This document shows, piece after piece, positions 48,165-61,019 of a DNA stretch of 64,000 nt. Position 1 is the first letter of the stretch. Each line of letters opens with the position of its first letter. The stretch comes from Brachynemurus nebulosus (taxonomy: Eukaryota > Arthropoda > Insecta > Neuroptera > Myrmeleontidae): positions 52,290,762 to 52,354,761 of the forward strand of contig JAPWDM010000004.1 of NCBI GenBank assembly GCA_035578155.1. The letters are read 5' to 3'. The notes beneath the pieces are model-generated. The model made no database searches. It was given only the letters and a program-made list of their open reading frames with translations, and was not told the DNA's origin. The translations under genes and the position numbers were made by a program.

Positions 48165-49592
48165 ACAAATATGGAATACCATAAAGTAACGCTCAAATCT
48201 ATTAATAGTAGTGTACTAATATCGACACAATAAGGATAGTTCAAAAAAAGTTATCGGTATGTACCTCAAAAACAAGACCTGATAGAAACAAAAGACAAGT
48301 ACTGACAATGCTGACAATATACTCTTGCTAACAGAAAATTATAGTAGGAATCAGTTTTTCGGATACCGAAATCATGTCACGCAGTGTTATAAACATGATA
48401 TACCACGTTGAAAACTTGATGATATTACAAGGTAATGTGACATAAATGAGGCGTTGAGAACAAGAACGGCCTAACTAACAAATTTTATAAAATTGAGATA
48501 TTGGGCCTAAGTATACATAAAGGTCTAATTATTGAAATGAAAACTATCTAGGTGTGTTTTTAATATGAACCTAGAGATGGCAGCATGTTAACTTTTTCTT
48601 GCATCATAAACTTTTTATTTTATTTGAGTGCAAAATCGGCCTAAATGACACAGGCGGGCTAGGTCATTTTTTACACTAACAATATTGTAGTTTTCTTAAA
48701 CTGCAGTAATGGTAAGAGACTGTCGATAATTGAAACTATCCATAATTATGGATAGTCAGTCGTAAAACTATCGATAGGGGTTCGATATTTTCTGATAGTC
48801 AAGTTTTTGTTACCCAAGTCATATTTTATAGGAATTTAGACTAATACAGTGAAACTACTAATTATCCAGATTGTATTTATCTAAAATCTTGCTTTTTCAA
48901 ACTTACTACAGTACCTACTTAACAAGAAATTTTAAGTTTTTCTGCAAACATTTTAAGTGACTTTGGAATTTTAATTTTAAATTATGAATAAAATTGTACA
49001 CTTTTTGAGTTCCTTAATCAAAATATTGAAACACTTATAAGTTTTCAATGTTCACGCGTCAAATGTTTAAATTTTTACAAATACAAATGATATATTGTAG
49101 ATGAAAGTAACAAAACTGATGATGACTGAATCTATAAATTGAAATTTTTTTTTATAATTCGAAGACTTTTTCTATTCTTTCTATATAATTTTAAAATTTT
49201 ATTCCTTATGTTGGATAAAAATATATATTTTTTCCAACAGCACATTTTTTTTCTCAATTTAAAGCAGAAAATCTTTGAAAATAACATGACCTAACTAATA
49301 TATTTTAACTAATTTCTTATTAAGAAGTACTACGAGTGTAAAAATGGCCTAAGTGACAAAAAGATTAGCGAAAAGATGCTAGACCTTCTAATTTTACCTA
49401 TACATGCATTTAACATTGCATTTAAAATATAATACATAAGTAAACATCCATAATTTTATTAAGACTTTGGTGGGAAAACTTGCTCTCCAGGCCTCAAATA
49501 AGTTAGGTAAGTCACAAGCCTATCACTCAAACAGTGAACAAAAATCATCCAATATAAATAGATCAGGGGTTGGCATTCTGTGACTTTTTAAA
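48165..49592. other. No gene; recurring GGCCTAA words
   Basis: GGCCTAACTAAC (48468), GGGCCTAAGTA (48504), GGCCTAAATGACA (48637), GACCTAACTAA (49287) and GGCCTAAGTGACA (49346) recur in one orientation. A perfect 22-bp palindrome, ACTATCCATAA plus its complement, lies near 48740-48761. No element ends could be defined. Confidence 0.4.
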
Positions 49593-49593
49593 T

Positions 49594-50442
49594 TTATACA
49601 TATAATAAAACTGTAACAAGACCGTGTGTGTACATGGAATTTTTTTTTTGAAAATTGTACTGATACTGTAGATAGTTATCGATTTAGATATCAAAGCAGG
49701 GATTTTTGTCTATCTGTCTGTCTCTCTGTCTGTCTGTATGTTTACGCATCACGCAAAAATTACTGAACGGATTTTAATCAAATTGGGTGTGGTGATAACT
49801 TATTACCTGGGTTAACATCCAGGACACTTTTTACTCCAGGAAAATATCTCATTGCCACGGGAAAACACAAAAACCATTTCGAGCGTGTGCACTCATCACA
49901 CGAAAGCTACTGAACGGGTTTTAATGAAATTAGTTGTGGTGATAACTTGGGTCAACTCGGGAAAATTCAAAAAACATTTTGAACATATGCACGCATTACG
50001 CAAAAACTATTCAATGGATTTTGATGAAATTTGATCTGGCATTAACATATTACCTAGGTCAACATACAAGATACTTTTTATTGCGGGGAAATGTCTCCTT
50101 CCCTCGGGAAAATACAAAAACCATTTTGAGCATGGGCAAGCATTACGCAAAAACTATCGAATCGATTTTGATAAATTCGATGTGGTGACAACTTATTATC
50201 TGGGTCAAGACTTAGGATATAAGATTGCAGAAAATGTCTCATTCCCATAATAGAAAAATCATTTGGAGCATGTGCCCCCATCGTGTAAAACTACTGAACG
50301 GATTTTGACGAAATTTGGTCTACTTATTACCTGAGTCAACATTTAGAATACTGTTCACTGCAGGCAAATGTCTCAGTCCTATGGGAAAATACTAAATCGA
50401 TTCGCCAACGCGTCGCGCGAACAATGTTGTGGGTACAGCTAG
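49594..50442 (+). mobile_element. Non-autonomous Helitron, plus strand
   Basis: The 3' end reads GCGTCGCGCGAACAA, then GTGGGTACAG, then CTAG followed by host T, as in the Helitron at 6796-7638. The 5' end is TTTATACATATAATAAAACTG; the usual initial TC is not seen, so the start is approximate. The 5' part has GTCT-rich CTATCTGTCTGTCTCTCTGT (about 49711-49735). The body consists of five diverged units of roughly 125-140 bp (49745-50400). Each has a RCGCAAAAACTAYTGAACGG-type word, a GATAACTTATTACCTGGGTC-type word and a GGGAAAATAC-type word. It has no Rep/helicase; the open frames at 49852-50281 are shadows. Confidence 0.82.
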
Positions 50443-53255
50443 TTAGTTAATAACATGAACAAACATTTTCATCAATAAGGTATGAATATGATTTCATGGA
50501 TGTCATGATTTGAGGCGTCCAGTAAATTGAACTTAAAGACAATTTTTAAAAGTTCCACTCTCGATATTTTGAAAACAGAGCAATATATGGTTTTTCTCGT
50601 TGTTAAAGTCGTGTTTGGGATTTGGAAATATAAACCTCAAATACATTTCATCGTGTTTGCGGCTTACAGTGTAAAATTTGTTAATCAAAAAGCGTACAAA
50701 AATCTCGCACTGGGCTGAAACGAAATTCGAGACAAATCAAATAAGAAAATGCCTTTTGTAATATTTCTTCTGATTTTATTACGAAAAGCATTTTTTAAAT
50801 TACTAATGGAAAAATAAGCTAAAACTACCAATTTAAATACGATAAGTCACTGTTACCATTAACGTCACATGTACATAATTAATATACAAACACAAGGAAA
50901 GTTGCCAAAAAAACTAACATCAATATTTTAAGAAAAATTATTAAAAAATATTGAAATAAAAACCATACTTTTTTAAACGAATATTTTATGGATATGATGA
51001 CGTATTATTCACTATAATTGTAGAAATTATCGAAAAGGCTGAAGAAATTCCCACAATGGACAAAACTTTCTATGTCCTATAGAAAGTTATGTCCAATATT
51101 CCTATCGTCCAAAATATAAGATAATCCAATTCCTTTTGGAAAAAACAAATTTTAGTAGTTAGAAGAATCGGAAAAAGAAATCAATAACACAATTTTTTTG
51201 TATTTAAACAGTGAAATCTTTTACCTCGCATTACGGTACTGCTACAGGAAATTAAAATGTACTCTATTCTTACTTCAAAATTTTTAACTTAGAAATTTCC
51301 TTACGACAAGAAATTTCTTGAAAATTCAAAAATTTTTGAAATTTTACATGACGCAATATTTTATATAATAAAAAAAAATGTTGTAATACACATTAAATTA
51401 GTAGTCAACTGTTTGACACCATCTATCTTCCTATTTACCAAAAAACAAACTTCATTAGAGGTTGCATTACTTGGAGGATGAAACCATTATTACATTTTTT
51501 AACAAATATACGGAGTTTAATCTGTTGTTTTAAGATACTTAGCAAAATTAAAAAAAAAAAAAAATTAAATGGGTAAAAGCAACATAGGATGGTCTGAAAT
51601 CCAACAGAGTTTCAAAATTTGTCAAAATTTCTAGCTACGAAATTGTTCTTGTGAGCAATAGTTTGGTGTATCCTGGATTCGCAGATGTAGATTATCAATG
51701 TTATCAATTGTTTTCATAAACACAATAATATTTTGGACGCCACGTCGTAATTTTGTTCAAGAATAAAAAGTCCATATATTATTTCGTTGTCGAAATATGG
51801 AGAGCGAAAATTTCAAAACTGACGTTAAATTCAATTGAGTGAATACCATATTTTAAAATGCCTAACACACACACACACACACAAAATATTTTAAATTTTT
51901 ACAACACGATAAATAATTTTAAAATAAATTGAAGAAAAAAATATAGGTACCTAATTTTGCGAAAAAAATTTTCAGTCTGGAATGTTTATAAATAAAGTTT
52001 TTATAATTTTTTATAGGTAATAAATATTTAATTACAAAAATTACTTCCAACATTTAAAATGTAAATACATAGCGGTGTAATAATTGCATTAAAAGCATGT
52101 TAAAATGACGCATTTTCTTCAAGAAAAAAATAATAATTTTCCATTACAAAAATAAGTTCTTACGTTTGTTCGTTTTCAAACTGAAGAAAACTGCATTCAA
52201 AAAATTTTCAAAAAACAAAAAAAATTTATAACACTGAAAAAAATACACAATTTCACCTTAAAATATTTTCACTTCACACTAAGTTTTTCACATAAAAAAA
52301 GATGATAAATTGCCTTTGACAACACTTGTGAAAAAATAGGTAACTGTCCCAAAAAAATATTGTAAATTTTTCAAAAAGAAAAAAAAAACATAAACACAAC
52401 TTGTATTGCTCTCTGTCTGGCTACAGTCACATGAATTACACCACCCACTTGTACAACTCGTACAACTACACAACGATCGCTTCAACGAGACTGTCCAGTG
52501 AGAGACTAACTGAAGCGACTAACATACACACAACAATCGTATCGCGACTGTGTTGTCTACACACTTGTGTTATTATATTGTGTGTACAACTTCGCGAACA
52601 TAACGTGACATTTCGTTGTATGGCGACGTCGTGCCTTCTTTGCCCCCTTCCACCAATTATTTTTAATACAAAAACCACACAAATAATTCTACTGTTGTAA
52701 CAGAAACAAAAAAAAACTGATATTTTAATTCATTTTTTTTGCATAGCCACTCCGGTTCGTCTCCAGCCGCTGTTTTATCCGTTCATTAGAGATATATAAA
52801 ATATTATAATCAATGAAAAAAAGTAGCTTTTATTGTATTATAGAGTGAATTATGTACTTTCTTTAAATCAAATTTCTTCGATCAAAATGAAAAATATCCA
52901 CAGATATTTCGCCGTATCTGTAGGATAGATATTGCTATTTAATTTTTATTTAATTTATACTGACACTGAATCATCCCTGGATTATTTACATTAGACAACA
53001 TCGGTAATATAAATCTAATTTCCGCCAGTATAAATAAATATTCGCAATATGGTGGAAGTTCCGGGTAGAAGTATTTTTACTATGTAGTTACCATTTGTAA
53101 AAAAATGCATCTAGTTTTTTTGGATATGCATCGTTTGCAGGTACTATTGTGAGTTGGTGTTGCTATAACGATTTTTAAGACATGGGAGTGTCGATAATGA
53201 CGTACATATTTAGATCGGATTTGAACCTACCGTCTACCAGACAAGAATGAATAAC
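50443..53255. other. No gene identified; less A+T-rich patch at 52400-52660
   Basis: A small hairpin GGACAAAACTTTCTAT/ATAGAAAGTTATGTCC lies at about 51059-51094 and (CA)n at 51866-51884. The patch 52400-52660 has more CpG and ACAAC/TCGC words than its surroundings and could be a promoter or 5' UTR, but no core promoter, splice site or open frame supports a gene there. Confidence 0.4.
51866..51884. repeat. (CA)n microsatellite
   Basis: About nine CA units. Confidence 0.9.
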
Positions 53256-53997
53256 TTAAGGTACCATCACAGTGTAGAATTTTGAAAAAATTAATTTTTT
53301 TTTGGTCTTATCTTAAAGTATCATACATACCGTTATACATGTTCCATCAAAATTTTAAATTGAAATTCGAATTATTACGGTCGCTACGACCACGGATCAA
53401 TGGATTCAGTCTAAATACAAAATTCTGTGGATAGATTGGCGCCTTTTGACGGGATGTTATACCACTTTACATTCAGTCTTTCCACAACCAGTGAACGTAT
53501 AAGATCAATTTTTATCACCACAGTATCACATTTTTGTTGAAATAATGATTTGAAAGAATTTTGAGACAATCTTTAAACGCGTATGTCTCGAAATGCTCTT
53601 TTTGAAAACGGTACCCACTCTCAGAGAAAAAGTTTCCAAGCTATAAGTTTGAAATTTTGACAGAATATTTTTTATTCCATTCTCCATGTAGCTATGGAAG
53701 CTATTCTTTTTAAATCTCTCTATTTGTTCACACGGTAAACTGTTGAAAAAAGCCCTAAATTTTGTATTTTTTATTCAAACCGTTGCCATTTTTTCAAATT
53801 TCAAAAAAAAAAAAGAAAAAAGAAAAAACCTCCATAGGAACATAGCGGCTTACCTACAGATTGATAATAATCTATTTGATTTTTGTTTTTTGGGTGAAAA
53901 CTGCGGTCACAATCATGGGCACCAATAGCCGCCCTTTTTTAAAGACATACTTTCTTCAAAAAATTATAATAATTATAAAAAATAAATAAAAATGAAT

Positions 53998-54310
53998 AAA
54001 AAAACGCCGTGAACAGCGGGGCCCCATTACGGAAGTCGAATTTTTCCCTTCATCTTCGGTACTGAATGTCTACAAGCGAAATGTGATTGAAAGTCTACAA
54101 GCGATTTATCACTTTGGTGGTTTCAAAACTGATGATGAGTGACCGGTTGATCAGGGCTTTAAGAAAAGGTTTTAAGTTTTTAAGGGCTGAATCTCAGTAA
54201 ATTTCAATTTTGTGCCGATAGCAGTTAGCAGGAAAAAAGCCAACACAATTCGTACGAGGGCATTCTTACCCATGCTTATTCGCTAATTGCCTTTGTGTTT
54301 TATTTTTAAA
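53998..54310 (+). repeat. 300-bp dispersed repeat, copy 2
   Basis: Inverted relative to 41203-41505. The frame KKRREQRGPITEVEFF stays open through SSSVLNVYKRNVIESLQ before stopping at about 54145, so the reading frame is partly conserved between copies. Host family is unknown. Confidence 0.75.
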
Positions 54311-54317
54311 TATTAAA

Positions 54318-54356
54318 ATACCCCTGCCGCAGCATCTGCATAACATAGCGAATTTC
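54318..54356 (-). repeat. Tag of the (TA)n-bearing element family
   Basis: AAAATACCCCTGCCGCAGCA and CATAACATAGCGAATTTCC match the outer end of the palindromic copy at 4921-4965, with one missing C. It is only about 45 bp long. Confidence 0.75.
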
Positions 54357-54849
54357 CAAATATTGGGCACTGGCGGAACTCATCTAAGACCTGTATCCAA
54401 TTAAAATAGTTTAGCTTTCTAACAGTGAAACAATTTTCAAAATCAGTTCAGTAGTTAATTTTTGGCGCTTAGTGTAGCATATATCCATTTAACAACATAT
54501 TATTACATTACATAACTACAGTTTTCGATTTTTTTTCCAGGTATGCAAATATATATAAATTATATTTTCTTTCTAAAGGAGGACATCATACAAAAATTTC
54601 CTTTCCATAACGTACTCTTAAATAATCTGACTAATTTTAATTTAAAAAGATGAGACAGAGCTATTGTTATTATAACACATACATAGATATTGAATAACTA
54701 ATTAGCACTTGTTTTATCTAAAAAAGAATTGCTAAAAGGATGAAACATTTATTGTACAAAAATTTAGCAAATTTCATATTTTTTATTAAAAGCTAGTTCA
54801 TTTAGTACAATGTCTTAAAAGCTTATTTTATGTAATTTTTTACGCCCTT

Positions 54850-55062
54850 TTCGACGGTGTCAAAAAAAATTTTGAATTCTAGCAAAATTTTGGAAAAAAA
54901 CTACTAAAAATGGCGAAAAAACCTACTTCTCGGTATTCGACGTGTCTGGCTAACGAACTTAGCCGAGCCAGTCCGGATTCCAGCACGCATACCATTTCAT
55001 AAGCATTAAACGTTTCGTTCGAGAGTTATCGTGTACATATATATCCTATCCTATCCATCCCC
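54850..55062 (-). repeat. Inverted, truncated piece of the (TA)n-bearing family
   Basis: On the minus strand it reads CACGATAACTCTCGAACGAA, then a GGCTAAG/CGTTAGCCAGACACGTCG block, then AAAATTTTGCTAGAATTC. This is the order found after the microsatellite in copies A-D. It is diverged, and the microsatellite is reduced to ACATATATAT. Confidence 0.65.
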
Positions 55063-55134
55063 CTATCCTATCCATCCGAAAGAAAATTGCGAAAACAGTA
55101 TTTTTCGGCCGGTCACACTGTGATGGTACCTTAA

Positions 55135-57000
55135 ATAATTGGAAAAATATAAAATATTAATCAACTAACTTTAGCGTTTGTTTCAATTTACTACCATTAC
55201 AAATTTCATTACAGCCAAAACATTGCCATTTTCACTCTCAACCATTACAGATTTTATGACACTCTCACATTGCAGATTTCATTACACTCTCGCATTATTG
55301 GTTTCATTACACTCTCACGTAGAATTACCCTTGCTACAGGAGTTTTCACTTCAAGAAAATATACATTATCCAGCACTCCTACCATAATATTTACTAAATT
55401 CGAAAAATTGCTTAAAAATATATAGTTATAGGAAAATATGTTGGAAAAAATACGCGCCATAAATTACTAATGACAGTCCTTTTTAGTACATATTTTTTAG
55501 GAGTGTCTATAAAATCTATACGTAACTTTTATTGATTGAAGGGGACTTCTTTAAATTACTACCCATGACAAGGTTATAATATTATTTTACAGGGCCACGC
55601 GTAACAGGAGTGGTTTAACTCTATTCCAAAAATTATTTTAAACAAAATAAATATCAAACTAACGGTAAAACCAAATTTATAAGTACCATGCTGTACTTTA
55701 ATGAATTCACAAAATTACTCATCGAGTCTCATTTGTAGTTCTCTAACGGAAAATAATTGTTAGGTGTATTGTTAAAAACGGTTGTCATCACCAATTTCGG
55801 TATTCACCATTTTTCGTGTGTATATGAAATTAGGAAAATGATTATCGCTGTGCTCTACAGTAATGTGTTTGCGAATATAAAAAATATGCCAAGGTAATTT
55901 GAAAGGTTACGAAACACAAAAAGATTCAATCAATAATTTATTGCCCCCTAATTAAAATCATAAAATTACAAGGTAGAACAACGGTTTAAATTAGAGTGGT
56001 TATATATAATAAATAATATACAAATTATTTTAACAACAATGTGAACAACAGCCATTACTATTTATTATCATTGAGTTTAACTATTCGCGTAGGCAATAAA
56101 CGTTAAAATTATCCGAATAAAATTAGGTACTGAAAAACAAATAATTTTTTTCAAAGGAAAACATAAAATTATATGATAAAATTTCATCCAGAGAAAAATA
56201 CGTCTGATGCTGTCATGAAATATTTTGTCTATTTGTAATTGTTAGAATCACTGGAATTTTTACCGGAATTTCCATAAAATAAGCAACTACCTTTGACTTC
56301 TCCTTCCCCATGTGTCATTCAACATTTCACAATATATTTACCGATCCTGTACGCGAATATTCAGAGAGTAGTATCTAAACCCAGAAATCCGGGAACTAAA
56401 ACCAAAAAATTTTAATATCTATATTTTAAATCTATTTTAACCTGGTGTAATGTGAAGAAAGATTTATTTTCTTGCTAAATAAACACATGTAAAAATAATC
56501 GCTGCTGGATAAAAAATTTTGCAAACTTAAAAACAGTTAGATTTTTATTTATGGAGGTAATAAATTCCAAAAGTTAAGAAAATTTGGCACACATATTTAC
56601 TTTTTATTGTAGTTAATATACAAAGAGATTTTAGAAATCATAATCTCCTACGGAAGGCCCACACGTTTCTTAATTATTCTCACCATCCGATCCAGTATAT
56701 TGATGGAATTAAAATTAATGATGTCACGGAAGTGGTTTTATTGAAGGCGCAGTTGTAATTACAAATCTGTTACCGAACTCTACGGAGTCACAGATGAATC
56801 GAATTTGCAGTCAGAAATGACAGAAATAAATAAACCAAGTGTAAAGTTAGTACAAAATAATTATCATGAATTTTGCATACTGACGCCAATATTAAATTGG
56901 AGATTTTGATGCCTTAAACTAGGTTTACCGAATGCTTCCTTTCAGTTAGTGATTTTTAAGTAATATATGTTGTAGTTCAAACTTCAAATATTATTTATTG
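55135..57000. other. No gene; degenerate minisatellite near 55186-55320
   Basis: Words of the form TTTCATTACACTCTCRCATT repeat four or five times with a period near 29 bp at 55186-55320, making the 69-codon frame at 55178-55387 look repetitive. Nothing else recognisable was seen to 57000. Confidence 0.45.
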
Positions 57001-57002
57001 TA

Positions 57003-57455
57003 TTGGGATCTGTCCAAAAGGAGGAGCTTCAGAAAAATGGCTGACAAAAAAGTGCATTAACATTAGTTTTATATATAGTAACCAGTGCTATATTAAGAAA
57101 AAATGATAAATATTAAAACTGTTTGTATTTGGGTTGACACAAGTTCGTAGAAAAGGAATTTTGTTGAAAAAGAGAAAATTTGACACCTGTAAAACAGTTA
57201 AAATGTGGTTAAAATATGAAAAAAATGCGTGAATGAGTTAGTGAATATTACAATTTAGAGTATACAAACGTTCAAATTAAATAGCAAACATCATAAAATA
57301 ACTGGAGAACTGTAAATGAATGGAAAAATTAAATCAATTGTATGTATTTTCATATCTACAACATTCAGCTCATAAATGACATTTCAGCAAATGCACTTTA
57401 AGAATAGTCTGATTTTTCAACACCAGATGTCATACCATCATTCGACAGATCCCAA
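57003..57455. mobile_element. TA-flanked MITE, TIR TTGGGATCTGTC
   Basis: TTGGGATCTGTC at 57003 is exactly inverted at 57444-57455, with TA on both sides. The 453-bp interior is non-coding. The TIR is short (12 bp), so classification is provisional. Confidence 0.65.
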
Positions 57456-57457
57456 TA

Positions 57458-58573
57458 TCAAATTCAGAACCAATACATTAAAATAAAAAGCATGGCCTCC
57501 TAAACTTCAATAAACTTTCGTTTTAGAAGTATCAGAACCAGAATCGAATTCAGAGATGCAACTGGAACCAAAAATCCCGATCTTTCCAGGGAATCGAAGT
57601 TCCACTACATCACTAGTTTCTTTTTTTTTTTAAACTTTATTTTCCCACCGATCCTTAGATCATTCACAGCCATTACAATGTATTGAAACTTAATTTTTTG
57701 GGTTTAGTTAAAACATCACTAGTTAAAATTAATACTAGCATACTAAAATGTTACCTTAATCTTTTAAATCTAAACTACATCAATAATGTCAAAGACCTTT
57801 CAAAAAGACTCAAAAGAACTGACCACCATTCTAAAATTTCATATTTTTATTTATCGAAATCGGAAGTCAAAACTGTTGAAATGACGGTAGAAAATATTTT
57901 ATTGATCAAGAGCGAAATTCTTTTTTCAAAATTACATTTTATTTAAATGTCAATACCAATTATGTACAAACAGCAACAGACATACATATGTCCGTCTGTT
58001 TATCTATCTGTCCGTCTATACGTCCATTTGTCTATCGATCGACGATAGAAGTCACCGTGGTTTTCACTTCACAGTTCATTTATATATCTATTACTAATAT
58101 TTATTAGTAACAGTATAAAATGTAGTAATAGTAATGTATAATGAATAGGTACGTATTTACAGTTAGTTGTCAAAAGTGATGAGCCACATGTTTCCCACTA
58201 TCACATTAAGTGTACTGAATGAAATATTAAATTTACCAAAACTTAACAGTTCCTTACGTTATCGATTATAGATATAGTCGTTCAGTAATACTACCAATAT
58301 TTACTTACAAAAATAATAAATTGTTATTTTCATAATATAAATTCTGGAGGTGATTACTTCAATATTGTCAATACACGATTAGTATTTACTAATGTCAGTA
58401 TTTTAAAATATTGACAATATTATTACTGATCGTGCACAAAACAGACTTAAAAGATAACAGACAAATTTTAAAAAAAAAATAAAATAAAATGAACGCGACG
58501 AACACTTTCTTTTGATCAAAAAATATTAGATGTCACGGTACATTTTACCACAGATTTAAAAAATTATCATTGA
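57458..58573. other. No gene; (GTCY)n-like stretch
   Basis: GTCCGTCTGTTTATCTATCT and GTCCGTCTATACGTCC words lie at about 57990-58036. The GATTAGTATTTACTAATGTC and ATTATTACTGATCGTGCAC words at 58378-58437 resemble the MITE at 47669. The 87-codon frame at 57683-57946 has no recognisable domain. Confidence 0.45.
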
Positions 58574-58854
58574 TTAAGGGGTTACCGGTAGTCAGCAGTG
58601 TGAACAATTGAATATTTTAAATAATCTTGTTTTTTACAGTAGTTTATTTTATAAAATAAATAATACAGAATTATTATATTATGCTTTAACTTTATTTGAC
58701 AAAAATTAAAAAAATATATATATTTATTACAGACCAAGTAATCGCCACGTTTGTTGGACCCCGTCCCACAAGTCGCGTTTTGCGGTAACCACCATAATAT
58801 ACTACTCTAAACAATTAAGAGAGCAAAAAAAAATTGTTAATTTTTTAGTGATTT

Positions 58855-60420
58855 TTGAAGAGCTGTATTTATCTGAAAAATGGTCGTATCGAGATGTTTA
58901 ACCCTAGAATCATACGTTGGTCTACGAGTCAAGTTAATCATACATCGGCGTCGTTTCGACGAATGGACTTTTTACGGGGAGTTTTAGAGTTTATTTGCAA
59001 AAAAACATTTTTTTTACATAACAATACTACAAAAGCGAACAAAATATTTAAAAAAATTGGATTTGGAAAAATTTCTTAATGTAAATATATTAATTTTTTT
59101 AATCTTTTTATCAAAGCATATTTTCATTACAAAAATTAAAAAATATATAAATACATCAATTGTTATAATTAATTTATGAACTATTATGAATTAGTGGACA
59201 CGTGTGACTTAACAGAATGTGAAATTTCTCAGTCATAAATATTCCTATAGATAAGTAGTTATTTCCCCATTAGGCACATTTGTAAATTTTCTAAAATTTG
59301 TTAGTAATTTTTCGAATAAGATCTCAAAAAATAATAAAAATTAAAATATTTTCCACAAAATAAATTGTTAATCTTTTATTAAGTCATTCGAAACGCATTC
59401 TTTAGTTTTCGATTCAATATATTCAAACTTCAGTATTATGTCGTCTTTATAAGTCAAACAGCTGTAATCATCTTTCACATTATCATAATCATTGAATAAA
59501 TTAATTATAACATCCATATCTTTAATAAATTTTAGAAAAATTAGGAAAACTTTTATATGTGGAGTACAAAATCTTTAAAAAAAAAATATAGGTTTATCAT
59601 ACATCGTCGTCCTTTTGACGCACACTATTTCAGTATAAAAAAAACGACAATAGCTATAAACATAATTTATATGTCTTATGTGTTATAATAACAAATAAAT
59701 TAGATAACAGAAGCTTCACAGCGGGCAGGTACCGACAAGTCACAGTATTGGAGCAGGTAGAGAAGTTCGTTCGTCGTTTTGACGAGTACGTATGATTCTA
59801 GGGTTAAAAAAGCGTTTTGAAGCTCCAAGATTCTAGTTTTCAGATATTTCGTCCAAAAATTTTTAGGAGTGACAGTTATCGAGCAATTATAAGGAATAAG
59901 ACAAAAAAAGTTTTTGAAAATTTTTTGCTCTTTTTTTTTTGGTCTACGGGCTTGAAAAATTTTTTTACAGTAAAGCCGTGGTATTGACGTGATAGCCTGT
60001 TTATTCAGCTTCAAATTCCTTTTTAAAATTTTTCTCTACGTTGATTTGTTCCGGAGGTATCCAACTTTGAATAAAAAAGGATCGTTTTTGCTTTAACCAT
60101 TGATATCTCAGTAACCAGCGATCGGACAGAAAATTGAAGGGCAGTTTTGGAATATGGAATAAATTTCCTACAACGCTATGCCGCGTACTTTAGGACAAAA
60201 AATTTTTTTCATCCTTAATTTTAATCTGGTAAATGTGAAAAAAAGGGACTTTTTTCCTTTTTGCGAAAAATCGTCCGCATCCCTCCGAATATCGATGGGG
60301 AGTCTAATGTTTGTACGAATTTTTATACCTCACTGCACCCCCAATAACCCTGTAAATCGACGGATCGATCTATCGAATGGTTTTCGTAAACCGTTTGTTC
60401 AAAATTTCCGAATTAAAAAA
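58855..60420 (+). repeat. Diverged one-arm relative of the 27820-29500 foldback
   Basis: Words TGAAAAATGGTCGTATCGAG, GGTCTACGGGCTTGAAAAAT, TTTATTCAGCTTCAAATTCC, ACCATTGATATCTCAGTAAC and ATCGGACAGAAAATTGAAGG follow the order of the left arm of that foldback (27870-28330). The piggyBac MITE at 58902-59803 interrupts it just after the first word. No inverted second arm is visible. The 81-codon frame at 60178-60423 is a shadow. Confidence 0.7.
58902..59803. mobile_element. piggyBac-type MITE, copy 2
   Basis: TTAA at 58898-58901 and 59804-59807 flanks ends reading CCCTAGAATCATACGT inward. It is 902 bp against 903 bp for copy 1 at 22217 and matches it almost throughout, including the GAATGTGAAATTTCTCAGTC and GTCAAACAGCTGTAATCATC words. 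Scattered substitutions separate the two. It is nested in an older repeat and encodes no transposase. Confidence 0.92.
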
Positions 60421-61019
60421 TAAAGGAGCAAAAAATTGAATGAACAAAATTGAATGAAAAATTCAATTTTTTTTTTCAAATTTTTCCACAGTTAAACATC
60501 TTTTGCAATTCCGTCGCCAAAAAAGAAATTGTTTTCTACAGCTAATTATATGTATGACAAACCATCCAAATTGCATTTTAATTGTTTTATTACATTATGA
60601 GAAAAAAAAAATCCTCAAATAATGCCCATTTTTCGAGCATTCAAATCATAGAACACTAGAAGCCAACTAATATCAAAAAAGTGTAGCTCGCTTGGTGTCA
60701 TTTGTTGGTCAATCACAGCTTAAGGCAATGTAGTCAGTCGGTGTCAGTCACCGAATCCACTACGATTGTTATATATTGTAAGACCTTTGTTACTTGAGCT
60801 GCACGTTGCTCTATCTCATAATACGTGTGTTGTAATTGTGTGTGTGAATACACACACAGAAACAAACATCAAACAAACACCACTGCAAACAGTATGTACC
60901 TACACAACATAGTAATGCAAAGTGGGGATGATTTACGTCACCTGACGGCTACAGTTGGAATACTACCTATTCTATTTTAGTTTGGCCCCTTGATTCAAAT
61001 AGATGTGATAACCCCTTAA

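Larger units (their letters stand above)
53260..55130. mobile_element. 1.87-kb TTAA-flanked element, TIR GGTACCATCACAGTGT
   Basis: TTAA at 53256-53259 and 55131-55134 brackets ends reading GGTACCATCACAGTGT in both directions, a perfect 16-bp TIR. The interior has fragments of three other repeats: the 300-bp repeat (53998-54310), a CCCCTGCCGCAGCATC tag from the (TA)n-bearing family (54318-54356) and an inverted piece of that family (54850-55062). No transposase frame is present. The GGT start resembles the other TTAA-flanked element at 5516 and differs from the CCCTAG start of the piggyBac MITEs. Confidence 0.72.
58578..61015. mobile_element. Possible TTAA-flanked composite, ends GGGGTTAYC
   Basis: TTAA at 58574-58577 and 61016-61019 flanks GGGGTTACC and, inverted, GGGGTTATC. 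The TIR is only about nine bases, so this pairing may be coincidental. The enclosed DNA includes a diverged relative of the 27820-29500 foldback and a nested piggyBac MITE. Confidence 0.3.

Noticed and set aside
49745..50400. Independent tandem satellite
   Set aside because: The units are the internal repeats of the Helitron ending at 50442.
60655..60960. Possible promoter or 5' UTR
   Set aside because: Slightly less A+T-rich but no core promoter arrangement or adjoining open frame.
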